Below are positions 10,556 to 21,737 of a stretch of DNA of 64,000 bases, in pieces. The translations under genes were made by a program, and so were the position numbers. The notes under the pieces are model-generated. The model searched no databases. It worked only from the letters and a program-made list of their open reading frames with translations, and was not told where the DNA came from. The stretch's first letter is position 1; each line of letters opens with the position of its first letter. This DNA comes from Periplaneta americana (lineage: Eukaryota > Arthropoda > Insecta > Blattodea > Blattidae): contig NW_027185565.1 of NCBI RefSeq assembly GCF_040183065.1, forward strand, positions 1,407,501-1,471,500. The letters are read 5' to 3'.

Positions 10556-11277
10556 TTTCTATATATTGCTGGGATACATGCTTTGACTTTATTTATGGGG
10601 ATAATTTAGTGCATTTTGATACGATAGTTTCTCCAGTTTACGCGAAGTGTATTCGCGGGCCTTTATACATTACTTAGTGTATGCACAAATTATCTGGAAA
10701 ACTGCGTGTGGAACTTTTACGCCATATTGAGATTTTCATTGTAATTTCTTGCGTAAATATCATGAGTGCGGGACTGTTCGATATCGGGATAAAGTATCTA
10801 ATACACCGGAGGTCAAAATGGGTTGATTCTTAACTAGTTTTGATATCGACTTTCCGATTTATCATCTACGCGGGGTTTGACTTATTGTCATCTTACCTTT
10901 ATAAATGTCTCTTTATCTCTCTCTCTCTCTCTCTCTCTCTCTGCGATATCAAATGTGTGTGACGTTTCCAGTGCGGAATATCTTGTAAGTTATGATATTG
11001 ATAATTGTGGAAGTTATTACTCAACTCAAATTAAAATTATCAGAGATTAATGGAATCTCTAGCACGATGTCAAATTTTGCACAGTCATGTATTATATTCA
11101 TTCTGATTATTTCATCATATTATTTTCTTTACTTAATCTTATTAATCCATCAACTCATTTATGTATACATATATATTGTTGGTTAATTATATTTATTGTT
11201 ATAAATTCACACTGTCTTATTTCGAAAGTCTTCTACTGCGCACATCCCGAAAACCCAATGCATATTTAACATCTGTC
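9950..11277. other. Gene-free stretch with simple repeats
   Basis: No recognisable gene. It holds a three-copy 33-bp repeat (10213-10310), an (AT)n tract (about 10511-10552) flanked by TAGAAGGATA and TATCCTTTCTA, and a (TC)n tract (about 10914-10942). Confidence 0.6.
10213..10310 (+). repeat. Three-copy 33-bp direct repeat
   Basis: Three imperfect copies of a 33-bp unit start with CTCGGGAAC, CTTGGGAAC and CTTGGGAAT; copies 1 and 3 share TCGTCG/TCGTCGTTTGG and GGAAAGGTT. The period is a multiple of three. One frame gives 11-residue repeats starting LGN, with a stop in the second copy. Confidence 0.6.
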
Positions 11278-12065
11278 GAGTTTCACACCATATGGTGAAC
11301 ATTTTAAAATTGAAAAAATGGGATGTTTAGGACATGTACAGAAGAGGATGGCAATCGACTGAGAAAATTAGTGAAAGATATGAAAGGGCAAAAACTAGCT
11401 GATGGTAAGATCATTGGGGGTAGAAATAGAGTGACAAAAGACGCAATTGATTTATTGCAGATGTATTATGGCAATGCTATCAGAAATAATACAGATGATA
11501 TAAATAAAATGAAGCGGGCTGTGTGGGCAACGTATTTCCACAAGTTGTCAACCGACGAGCAACCTCACCATCAGCTCTGCCCTAAGGGACCAGACTCTTG
11601 GTGTAAATACAATGTGGATAAATCAGCATAAAAACATCATGGATTACCAGTAGAAGTGATGACAAAATTGAAGCCAATATACAGAGACCTTGCTCATCCA
11701 GACTTCCTGAAGAAGTGTGTACACGGATTGACACAAAATCCAAATGAATTCTTCAACAATTTCGTGTGGTTGAGGGTTCCAAAAACTACATTTGTGGGCT
11801 TGAAAACTTTGAAAGCAGGAGTCTATGACGCAGTAATCAGTTTTAACGTAGGCAACATAGGACGAGCTAAGTGTTACAGAATTTAGGTATAGCACCGGGT
11901 TATAATACATTGACATTTCTCAGAGAGTTGGATGATATTCGAGTGGCAAAGGCAGAACAGGCAGTTGAATTGATGTCCAAGGCAGCAAGACAGAAGAGAA
12001 ACCTCAAAAGAAGAAGAGAAGATGAGGAGGCCAACAGTCCAGATTATGGAGCTGGAAAATTTTGA
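11278..12065 (+). pseudogene. Mutator-like transposase-domain protein, C-terminal pseudogene
   Basis: The conserved order reads PYGEHF...GCLGHVQKRM, a 1-bp frameshift near 11353, then NRLRKL...LADGKIIGGRNR, IDLLQMYYGNAIRNN, AVWATYFHKLSTDEQP and LCPKGPDSWCKYN. An in-frame TAA follows at 11629-11631, then GLPVEVMTKLKPIYRDLAHP, NEFFNNFVWLRVPKTTFVG, a frameshift near 11870 and a basic tail RNLKRRREDEEANSPDYG ending at 12065. I associate this block order with the insect family annotated as Mutator-like transposase domain proteins; that name is from memory. Only the C-terminal part is present, and its 5' edge near 11278 is abrupt. One stop and two frameshifts show it is dead. Confidence 0.7.
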
Positions 12066-12602
12066 AAGGTATATGTAAACTTCAAATGCAATTTTCTCAT
12101 TTTTAATTTTTTCAATATGAAAGTGCACTTTACTAAGAAACTACTAAAGTTAGGAAGCTGAAATTTTGTGTGCTCCTTCCCTAGAGAAAGCTCTTAAATC
12201 GCAAGTAAAACTTTTTGTGTATAGTTTCAAAATTTTCTCTTGGCGAAAAATTTTCTGTTGAAAATTTCATACAAAATTTAAAGTTTAAAAAGTAACATTA
12301 ATTCAAAATAAATTAAATGAGTATTGGTTTTTGCTTGCTTTTGCTCACAGAATCATAGATAATAACATAAAAAAAATCAGAAGTCTATCTCCAATATTTC
12401 TTTAGTAATGTGCACTTGAACATCACCAATTTAACATAGCAGAGATAGGAGTACCGGCTCAGTACAGTCTCCCCTGAATCTATTTGTGTTCAAGGGAACT
12501 GCCGTAACGTATTGCAGAAATGCAATGTGTGTCGTTGGATATGTCATAGTACGTATTTTTTGGCCTTAAAAGGGCAGCTTAATGTTGGAGCATGATGTAC
12601 TC
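12066..12602. other. AT-rich DNA after the Mutator-like remnant
   Basis: No gene seen. It may contain the 3' untranslated part of the transposase element. No terminal inverted repeat could be matched. Confidence 0.4.
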
Positions 12603-13203
12603 CTAAACTTCATCTCTCAAACTTACGAATCTACGCAAAATGAGGTCGTAAGTGTAATAGCGAGATCTGAATTCTGCATCAGTTTGCAGTCTCGCGTAGA
12701 GGGAAATGTAATGTCTCTCGTGTTTCGGTTGTAATGCTTTAGTGAATCTGAGAGTTTCGAGTAATAGGGGAAGCGAAGTGCCATTCGCGAAAGCGAAAAG
12801 GGCAAGTTTGAACCTTTGCTTGTAATCCAAGTTTTTCGTCAAAAATAACTTTCTTATCCATTTAGACCACGTGTTAGCAGGGCCTATAACATCTTGTAGT
12901 AACGTCCAAGGATTGGTGCAAGGAGTCCACGCCTGTGGAGTAACGGTTAGCAAGTCTAGCCGCGAAACCAGGTGGCCCGGGTTCGATTCCCGGTCGGGGC
13001 AAGTTACCTGGTTGAGGTTTTTTCCGGGGTTTTCCCTCAACCCAATACGAGCAAATGCTGGGTAACTTACGGTGTTGGACCCCGGACTCATTTCACCGGC
13101 ATTATCACCTTCATCTCATTCAGACGCTAAATAACCAAAGCTGTTGATAAAGCGTCGTAAAATAACCTAATAAAATAAAAAAAAAATTGGTGCAAGGATT
13201 CAT
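12603..13203 (-). pseudogene. Short ORF of unknown family split by a SINE
   Basis: On the minus strand an open frame ends at 12603 and contains KWIRKLFLTKNLDYKQRFK, ALFAFANGTSLPLLLETLRF, HERHYISLYARLQTDAEFR and YYTYDLILRRFVSLRDEV. The SINE at 12925-13185 interrupts it. Removing the SINE and one copy of its 13-bp duplication joins the frame to an ATG at 13203-13201, giving about 108 codons without a stop. The sequence looks protein-like (hydrophobic helix, charged C-terminus), but I do not recognise the family. Because the ORF is otherwise open, the SINE seems to have landed in it fairly recently. Whether it was a complete gene or the last exon of a larger one is unclear. Confidence 0.5.
12925..13185 (+). 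mobile_element. tRNA-derived SINE, full length, with 13-bp target duplication
   Basis: The tRNA-like head has GTAACGGTTAGCA (A-box region) and GGTTCGATTCCCGGTC (B box). The body contains CCGGGGTTTTCCCTCAACCC and GATAAAGCGTCGTAAAATAA, and it ends in an A-rich tail. ATTGGTGCAAGGA at 12912-12924 is repeated at 13186-13198. It is nearly identical to the copy at 60383-60634, so the family was active recently. Confidence 0.95.
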
Positions 13204-13388
13204 AGCGGGAGACAGTGATGGAATGGAGAGGGGGACAATGACCGAATAGCGTGGGTAGAAAGTGGCGGGCTTGTGAATGTCTCTTGGTAGGGATTGTTGA
13301 CTGCGGAGGTGGCGTAACTGTTAACGCGCTGGTAGAACATCATTGTGTCCGTGTCCAGCTTCGAGTACAGACGTAACCACGTGTTGTG

Positions 13389-13640
13389 ATGAGCCGTACC
13401 GAAGACGTGTACTTCTTCCTCAAATTGTGCAGGGAGAATTTGAAGGCGGATACGATAAGTTACTGTAAGGAGTATGGACTACTTGCTAGTCATTACGAGT
13501 GCCCAATATGGGAAAAATATGAAATTAGCGCCGAAAAGCGATGCTACTGATGGTGTGCATTGGCATTGTTTCGGGCAGGGGAGTGAAGTTGCACATCGTG
13601 TTAGCCGTTCAGTGAGGAGTGGAACGTCCAAACTCTCTCC
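13389..13640 (+). pseudogene. ISXO2/Merlin-like transposase, N-terminal fragment
   Basis: From ATG 13389 the frame reads MSRTEDVYFFLKLCREN...YCKEYGLL...YECPI. A 2-bp loss within the zinc-ribbon text near 13507 then shifts it to MKLAPKSDATDGVHWHC and VSRSVRSGTSKLS. The layout (short helical N-terminus, CP-x-C box, DG-x-x-W-x-C, a V-S-x-R-x-G-T strand) is that of the N-terminal zinc ribbon of ISXO2-like transposases, which in animals belong to Merlin transposons. The DDE core is absent. The fragment ends against the SINE tail of tandem unit 3 near 13640, and no TIRs were found. Confidence 0.6.
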
Positions 13641-14503
13641 TAAGAACTTGGGGGAATTGCCTGATCGAAACCTTTGTATCCAGCGAACACTAATGTACTG
13701 AGAGTATGTCGGTTTTGAGAATGCGCCTAACTTGAAGGTTAGCCCAATAGAACATAACAGGTCGCAGTGCTGTGCCAAAGAAAGACGTCGAAATCAAGTG
13801 CTATTGCGAAAAATTCTACAGATGAAATTATAAATAAAAATCCCACAAAAATATTTACACAATGATACTAAATAGCTCTGCACATACGACACGCTGTCAT
13901 TTAATTCTCTGACTAAGAATCCATAAAATAATGCATTTTCTTACACAATGAAAATGTCTACTCTCCGGACTCTTGGAGCACATAGCAGACGCCGTTCTTA
14001 AGAACTGCAGAGACAGGAACATGTGTTCCTTAAGAATGTTCCTATTCCAAAAAGTCAATCTAACATTGGAGAATATAAAGAAGAGAAAGGCTAAAGTGCA
14101 GGAGTTATACAGAGATTGGGAAATCATCTAGGAACCCCTATAAAGAAGACAACACTTAGCCAGTTAAAAATGTGTGCTGCTTCAAGAAAATAACACATTC
14201 GCATATAGGCTTGGAAGATGAACACTCAACTGACCTCTAAAAACATTGAAATACCATATATTTAGCCAATGTATAATCACCAGGTTTCTAAGATGGAAAA
14301 TACACAGATTGCTGCAGCTGATGCCTTACCTATGGCGTATGTTGCTTATAACGTACTGTAGTTTCAGCCATTATGTTCAATCGGCAGATAGGCCTAGAAA
14401 CTTAGTGTGACTGCAATTCCTGGCTTAAATGTAGGGAACATTCCCGTCACAAGCACCCCCTTTCTAGAAACAGTGCTGATTATTACAAATCCTGAAACCT
14501 GCT
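13640..14503. repeat. Tandem unit 3 (only the 3' third)
   Basis: It begins inside the unit's SINE (tail at 13640-13782, matching 1640-1806 and 6130-6305) and continues through the landmarks seen in units 1 and 2 (ACACAATGATACT, AGACGCCGTTCTTAAGAACTGCAGAGA, AACACTCAACTGACC). It runs head-to-tail into unit 4 near 14503. The first about 1.6 kb of the unit is missing; the Merlin-like fragment abuts the break. Confidence 0.75.
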
Positions 14504-16290
14504 GAATCATGTTATGTTTTTTTCTGTTTTAATTCAGCATTGAATTCATTTAATGGTATATCTGGCCGGTATGTAATGGCTTCCTCAAACATTAATACAT
14601 CATTCCCCTTTGTGATCCAACAATAAGTGCACACATCGGACGATACAGTCCGGCTTATTAATGCCAATAGTACAGACGTCACTTACAGTAACACAGGTTG
14701 CAGCTTCAACAGTTTCAACTTCTGCCAACAGTTAGTGAAGCAAAAAGATTCACCCCCCTATTCAATACTAAAACCATACAAAATCATTAACAGCATTTGG
14801 AGATTCAGGTGCCTCAATATACATTTGTCCAGACACATGCTGGGGTGAAACAACAGTTTTCAGCTGCTGATGATGTTTCTTTTCCTTTGGTATCTCCAAA
14901 CCCACAAGGCATCTAAGACCCAATCTTGTAACTAGCTGTGGAAGAGATTGTTTCGAGAAATGTTCTTAAGGTTCCTAGCATTGGAAACGAACATCGTAAT
15001 GCAATGCTTGCATGAAAATTATTGGAAGGAAAAATGGAACCTGGTCACAAATTTCAGAGGCGACCGGTGTTTAATAACATAATGTTATGACATAAAATGG
15101 GAATGGAGTGTCGTAACTGAATACAAATGTCGACCATTTGTTTTATTGCAAATTTTTCAATACACTCTATTCAAACAGAATGTAAAAACTTGTTTTACTT
15201 TTCTATTTCAGTTTCGACGTACAAGATTTACGGATATGTTCAAAATGTGATTGTTGGAGTCATGTATTCAGCGAGATTTCGTTATGTGTCTGGTGTTTGG
15301 AGGAACACCAGTTCTCCACTTTGGCGGCCCATAGATCAAAGTTTTAGCTCACACTAGAAACTAAATGTTCACGATGTCAGTTTTGCTTTCTCATTAACAG
15401 TGGAATTCATATCTTGTAAATTGTAACACGAAACTTTCTTGTTTTGGAGATGAATTCCAGAAATGCTTCCACAGCTTTAACTCCACTTCTTGAAGATGAC
15501 TGGTAAATTGTTGCGGAACTTTGAAATTCATCTACTGAAGTGAGCTCAACTTAGAATACTAATTATTAAATTCACCAGTAATTCACCGACATTAGTTAAT
15601 AGCTTCGACTAATGTTTCGAACTATGCTACGCAGTTAACAGAATTATGAGCGGACAAACACAAAGTAGTAATTTGCCGAAGAAGCCGGAAAATATTTCTA
15701 CCAATCTGAGATGGATATCAAGCAATATTGTAGCACCTCGTATGTGAGAATTATATAGAATATGTAAAACTTTCGTTTCGTGTAAAGAGAGACGTCGGCC
15801 TCGTTGAGAAATTAAGTGTTATTGCAGAAAATTCTGCAGGTGAAATCATAAATAATGCCTACAATATATCTTCACACAACGATAAATAGGCTACCTGTCC
15901 ATCAAGGACCCGCGAAACTTAATTTTCTGACTGACAGTCCCTCAAAGAATGCATTTTCTGACAAGTTGTTAATGTCTACTGTCTATACTATTGGAGCATA
16001 TTGGAGACGCCGTTCTTAAGACCTGCAGAAAGATAAACATGTGCCCCTTAGTATTGTTTCTATTTCTTTAAATCAGTCTAAAATTGGAGAACATAAAGAA
16101 GAGAGTAGCCAAAAGATCAATGAATTACACAAGTAGAGACTGTAAAGTTTTCTATGTACACCTCTACAGAAGACAACACTTAGTTAAAATTGTGTTGCAT
16201 TAAGAAAGTAACACACATTAGTGTAAAGGCTTGGATGATTAACACTCAACTGACCTCGAAAAAGACTCCGTGACCATATATTTCATAGAC
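14504..16290. repeat. Tandem unit 4, without the SINE
   Basis: It starts with the unit's TTCAGCATTGAATTCATTTAA landmark and contains the exon-like segment at 15401-15524 (acceptor-like TTAACAG, then a 1-bp insertion that breaks the frame). The bases about 15785-15810 run without interruption where units 1 and 2 carry a 436-bp SINE. Homology ends near 16290 after CTCAACTGACCTCG. Confidence 0.75.
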
Positions 16291-17334
16291 AAATGTTCTT
16301 CCCCATTTACGAAGAACGGTAAATTCTTCACATAGGTAAGAAAGACGTCTACGTCTGAACCACCTTCGGATATAAAAGGTAACAATTGCAGTTTCGATAT
16401 GAGCTAGAAATGAATTAGAGGTGGCTCAGTGTTTACTGTTAAAACCACAAAGAAATAACTTGTTCTTAGAAAACAGATATATTCACGAAAGAATTTCCGA
16501 CACAATAGTATTCAAAATTCAAAATGTCCCCAGCTTTCCCACTAGAAAATGCTACAGCGTTACAAATGAAAAAAGCTTAACCCACCTGATTTAGGACAGA
16601 GTAAATTTGAGTATCCAAGACTAATGTCTTCAGGCATATTCAAGTGTGAAAAGGCCATCACAATCAACTCACTAGATCTCGAAACTCCGAATCCTGGCAG
16701 TCTGAATATCGGCAATGGTATTCGAATGCAAATACGTCGGAGCAGTCAGTCGTACAAGAAAATCAGAATATAGTGACGTAGAAAGTAAAGGTACGTTGAT
16801 TAGCAGAAAAAGGAGAGCGTAATAATTCTGTGAAGTCGAAGAAATTAACTCGCAGCACCTGATATTGAAATGAAGAAAAACAACAGACGTGGGCAAATGT
16901 TGAGCATGCAGAAACTCATGTGACGAGGGACATACCAAGGAGAAGAGAAGGAAAACTCAGCGCATGACAGAATTGTTATATACAAACTGCATGAAAGACT
17001 TCAGTATTAATAATATTCTTGTCTGGAAATTGCTTATCTGTAGGGTTTCCTTCTCGTAGATGAGAGACCTTCAACCTACACTCCTTTGGAGTTCCATCAA
17101 CTTCCAACGTACCCTGTGGAGGGGGGCCCTTACCAGGTACTACCCACCGGGCCAGTGGGACCTGGAGCTCACAAATGGGCAGGGGCGACTACTCCCTGAG
17201 AAGAGCTGACTCCAAGAGTGTCCCTTCCTGTTACTCTCATGGTGTAAATCACAATTACATCCCAACATGATATATCCTCTCGGTGCTAACCAGTGCCTTA
17301 GTCAAAATCCGTTGAGTGGCGATATTATTCTCAC
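16291..17334. other. No gene seen; GC-richer block at 17080-17230
   Basis: The first part is anonymous AT-rich DNA. The block at about 17080-17230 (ACCCTGTGGAGGGGGGCCC, CTCCCTGAGAAGAGCTGACTC) precedes the LINE remnant and could belong to it, but I cannot show that. Confidence 0.4.
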
Positions 17335-17725
17335 CTTATGAACAGCTGCATACTCCCAGTTCTCCTGTACGGAAGGAGAGTGGAACATGCTGAGAAAGTG
17401 CCAAGGAAATATGGAGAGGAAATGATGAACATCACACTCAGACACAAACTACGTAATGAAGACATAAGGAATTAAATAGATCTCAAAGACGCAGGAGGAA
17501 CGGCCGACAAGCTGAAGAAGAAATAGGCAGAACACGTGATGCGACTCAATATGAACCGATGGACACATTTTTACGACGTGGGACCCAAGGATTGATAAAC
17601 GCAACGTTGGAAGACAGAAGACAAGGTGGGCGGACGAACTCAGATCAAGATTCGACCATCTATGGTCAAGGACGGCGAAAGAACGAGAACAATGGAAGCT
17701 CAACACAAAGTAACTTGCAACCCAA
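17335..17725 (+). pseudogene. LINE reverse transcriptase C-terminal remnant
   Basis: Reading on the plus strand with frame changes gives PVLLYG near 17355, ITLRHKLRNEDIRN, a stop, LKDAGG, AEHVMRLNMNRWTHF and then a region corresponding to the RPxTRWxDD-like box. This is the C-terminal tail of arthropod LINE RT proteins that continue with SLRDRIRNEEIR- and WAGHVARM-like text. It is heavily decayed; the clade is not determined. Confidence 0.55.
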
Positions 17726-19817
17726 GCAGTGAATAGTGAATAATGGACTCTTCAATGTAAACCCAGACAGCATCTTATACACACCATGACATTATAAATG
17801 TGATCACCATTCCCGGAGTAGCCAACAGGGAATTGCTTGACAATCCACCCTGCATAGTCAGGAAGTCCTTCACGGGATTTCGTGGTTAATACTTAATTAT
17901 TCCCACCATATGCCACAACTCATTTATATACAAAATTCTAAATTTATAAATCGCACAAAGCGTAGAATAAAGTTACTCATTCTAAGTGCCAAAACACAAA
18001 ATGTACTTCTGCCTTGAAACATTTCAGTCTTCAAACGAATAGTCTTACAGAACTTAATATTTCACCATTGCAAACGTGTCCAATCAGTCACAATCCGGTA
18101 TGATCTGAGATATTTCCAGAACGAGTCAAATTTAGTTTGAAATTCGCTTGTAATTTACGAAAATTAAATATGCATTTCATTTTTAGTTATGGACTATTCT
18201 GTTCGGAGGTCAAGTCTTCAACCGACGTTATTTGATACAAGACGATTTTTAGTCCAGTTCATAATATAGATTTCGACTACTATTTTGAAGCCCTTGTGAA
18301 ATAAGCAATAAAATTCTATTAAACAAACCATAAAATAAAATTTACTTTTTTATACACTAATTTCTGCCAAGTAGTCATTAACCCGAACTAATCACAAGAC
18401 TGCTGAAGATATCTCCAATGAAATGTCTCATCATTAATGATAACCATTCACTCCCCAAAACTTAAATCTGCAACCCTGGAGGTTGGAGACACTCATTTGG
18501 AAACTGCAGCTCTTCCGGTTGGCCTCAAGAGAAATTCTTTATCTGTTGTGCATTCTTCACACTTCTGTAGAACATACTGAAAGCTATATTGAAAACGAGT
18601 TCATTCTACGTTCCTTACTATAGAGTCGGTAGTATTACTGATGAATGAAATGTCTACTAGTAGCAGTAGGTTAGATGTAACTTGCTTTAAGCCGTTACAT
18701 TAGCATAGCTGAGTGCACGGTACCATTTTCCGCACTCTTCTTAGGGAGGTGGATATGAAAACAATCCTTTCAGCTCCTCTTCATGGTGTGTGATGTGTTC
18801 TTCCATTCTTCAGAGGACACTCCGTACTCTCGTGTACATTGATGGAGTCCAAGTTAACGTGATGAGATTAAAAAACACTTTTCCTATTCTTCCACACATG
18901 CTGCAAGTCCATTTTGTACGTTCTCTTGAGGGATAAAGCACAATCGCTAAATAAGCGATCTAGCCATCATTAGAGACATAATCAATCTGATAACATAGTT
19001 AATACACACATTATTATACTGTAAGTCCTCACTAGTTTTGAATATTTATTCAGTGGTCAATCAGTTCCATTCCAATACTCAAACACCGTTTTAACGAAGC
19101 TACAACCGCATTGTCTCTTACCGACAAGCACAGAATCATTGTGTGGACCACACATTTGCATAATTTTTTCAAAAGTAAAAATATGCTTCGCCACTTCAAA
19201 CTTCACCTTCATTGACCAGCTAGTTTCTTAATGACGTCTCTGCATTTACACATCGACAGTAAGTTATCTTCTTATGGAAATTGAAATATTAGAATTATCA
19301 CTTTCTATAGTTCACATACCCTACCACACAATCGCAACACAATTTGAACAGCCTAGTTTCGTTATTCATCCAGTGTTTACATTTTTCCAAACGGATATTA
19401 AAATTGCAATGCAAAATAACTCAAGCGAAGTATGCCAAAAGTAATGACGGATTTAGTTTTGAATTATTGGAAAATGTTCTAAGAGACAGCGGTATGAATA
19501 AATCTCAATATGTTCAACATTAATATCAGAGGATATCTTACAGAGTGGTGCAGAAAGGGCTACATACGGAGATTAAGGAAAATTAATCTTCAGTCTCAGA
19601 TACTACCAACAAAGCAGATCACATTTAATTCCAGTCTGCAATTACCTAACATACAGAGAAATCAGATGGAAATTACTTTCAATTTCAACGACTGAAGAGA
19701 CGTCTTAGCAAATATCTGCGTCGCACATCAGGATAAAAGAGAGCTACATCTTTAGAGTTCGGGCATATATTATTATTGTGTTACATGCCATTAGACAGGA
19801 AATTATCCATATTGATT
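17726..19817. other. Gene-free AT-rich stretch
   Basis: I see no coding, repeat or RNA feature that can be supported. The open frame at 19510-19695 has ordinary AT-rich composition and no motif. Confidence 0.5.
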
Positions 19818-20020
19818 GTGTTGAACAGCAACCTCTTATGTCAAAAAAATGAATAAAATGTATCTTCTGCAGAAACAACTTAAGTCATGGATATAAAATT
19901 TACAAGAAGAGATTGAAATAATATCTTATGTCTGATATTTGTCCATAGCGAAGATATTAAAATGTTTTTCTCTCTTCTATAAATTTGAATATTTTGACAT
20001 ACGAGGTTGCTGTTCAACAC
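19818..20020. mobile_element. 203-bp MITE
   Basis: GTGTTGAACAGCAACCTC-T-TATGTCA at the left end is matched, with one mismatch, by the reverse complement at the right end (TGACATACGAGGTTGC...CAACAC). The terminal inverted repeats are 26 bp and the interior is non-coding. The target duplication is unclear. Confidence 0.8.
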
Positions 20021-21426
20021 CATCGCTATGCAAATTTCAGCGATATAGTACTTTTCGTATTAAGATTACCAACACATCCTGAAATTGATCATGTGATAAA
20101 TAAGTGGGCTACAACACCTCAATGCTAGGTCTGGCTCAATTTTGACAATCCTGAAATTATGTAAGTACAATATTAACTAAAGGTATCGATATGTGATTAT
20201 TCCCACACCCAAGACGAAAATTGTATACCATTTGGGGTAAAAAATAAGCCATCTTCTTCATCCTGTTTGATTTACGTACTCTCCCGGATTTCTTATTTTC
20301 GGAGACGAATTAAGTTCTTCAGTTGTGCCACTTAAGGGCATGTTTTTATTTTTCTTCCCTTACAAAAGAGGTAGACAAGATGAGTTAACTTCAACGAATA
20401 GATGTGTTTTGTCATATGTATCTCAGGAATAGATGAGAAAATGCTCCAAATGTCAGCACATTTTACACTAATACAGCCCTAGGAATCCCCATTATTACCA
20501 ATATTCCTACAACATATAATAATCCATAATAAAGTTATTGTATGTCAAAGAGTACCCAGGACGTTTATACAGAATATGAATTCGTAGTACATTGGACTCC
20601 AGGTTGATATTTATTACATGATATATTGTAGAGTCAGAAATCTCGTGAGGCTTCATATCCTCGGGCGCACTGAACATAAAGATAGTGATTCTTTTTAATT
20701 GACCAATGTATCACATTCTGTGAAAATTGTCACGTTATAAATAAAACGACCTGATGTTCGTTATGCACGAGAGGGGAAATAGTTGGGGGGACTTGTGAGA
20801 GCACACTCGCGCATGGTCTATCTCAAGACTCGAAGTCACCGAATAAACCCCCCTCCCTAAGTACAACATTTCGTTGTCCAGTACCTACTCTGCGCATCTG
20901 TCTGGGCAGCATCAGGTAGTTTTACTCGTTTTACTAACACTGTAAATTCCAGTTTATCATGTGAGGACTGGGGATAATCAGAGTAGGAATTTCAAAGAAG
21001 TAGCACATTATTATAACAAATTTCCTAAGTACTATACTTCAAGAGTTAGGCTTTAAAATGCAGCTAAAATTCGTGTTGCATAATTGTTATTGTAATCATT
21101 CCGATGAAGGTGAGAGTAATCTGGGCATTGATTCTCTTTATGATAGAAATTTAACAAAACTGCATTACAAGTCATTCTGTAGTTTCCGAAAGAAAGGCAG
21201 TTTCCAGAATTGTTGGCAGTAATTGTAATAAGGCTGAAAACAGCAGAAGAGTAATGTTATAAACAACAATAATCCAAGATATTACTCACTGTAAAATACA
21301 ATAATCAATACTTCTTACTAAATCTCATTTTAATGAAAAAATACATTATACAACCATCAGCCAAATCCTTCATGATTTTATGCAAGTGACATCAATATAA
21401 TTTCACAAAACTCATTACATTATGTT
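20021..21426. other. Gene-free stretch
   Basis: Nothing recognised. A GC-richer patch at 20760-20910 (GAGAGGGGAAATAGTTGGGG, TCGCGCATGG) could be a transposon end, but no partner repeat was found. Confidence 0.4.
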
Positions 21427-21690
21427 TCATAATTAATAACATGTACCACCGTCCGTCTACATAATAATTCAGTGTATCGTGTACATACCAGCAACGAACT
21501 AAATACTGATTATTATTTTTATTAATTAGCATCATATACCTCCACCATCTACAAAATAATTCAGTAGGCTATATTGTATATATTTCAGCAAAGTAGTAAC
21601 AAAAACTGATTATAATATTTTTAATGAATAACATTCACCACCATCAGTCTAAAGAAATAAGTATACGCCTGTCGTGCATATACCACAGCG
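21427..21690. repeat. Three-copy minisatellite, about 100-bp unit
   Basis: Three successive segments share TACCACC/ACCTCCACC/CACCACC, then TCTACA...AATAATTCAGT or its variant, then a ...ATATACCA/TTTCAGCAA...AACTGATTAT block. The copies are strongly diverged. Confidence 0.55.
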
Positions 21691-21737
21691 AACGCCTTAG
21701 ATTTGTTTCAATCCCTCATTCTAAGAGTATGCTTTAA

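Noticed and set aside
12925..13091. Minus-strand peptide with ESNPGHLVSRLD and YPAFARIGLRENPGKNLNQV text, also seen at 46110-46200 and 60235-60549
   Set aside because: This is the antisense translation of the SINE body and B box, a common annotation artefact, not a protein family.
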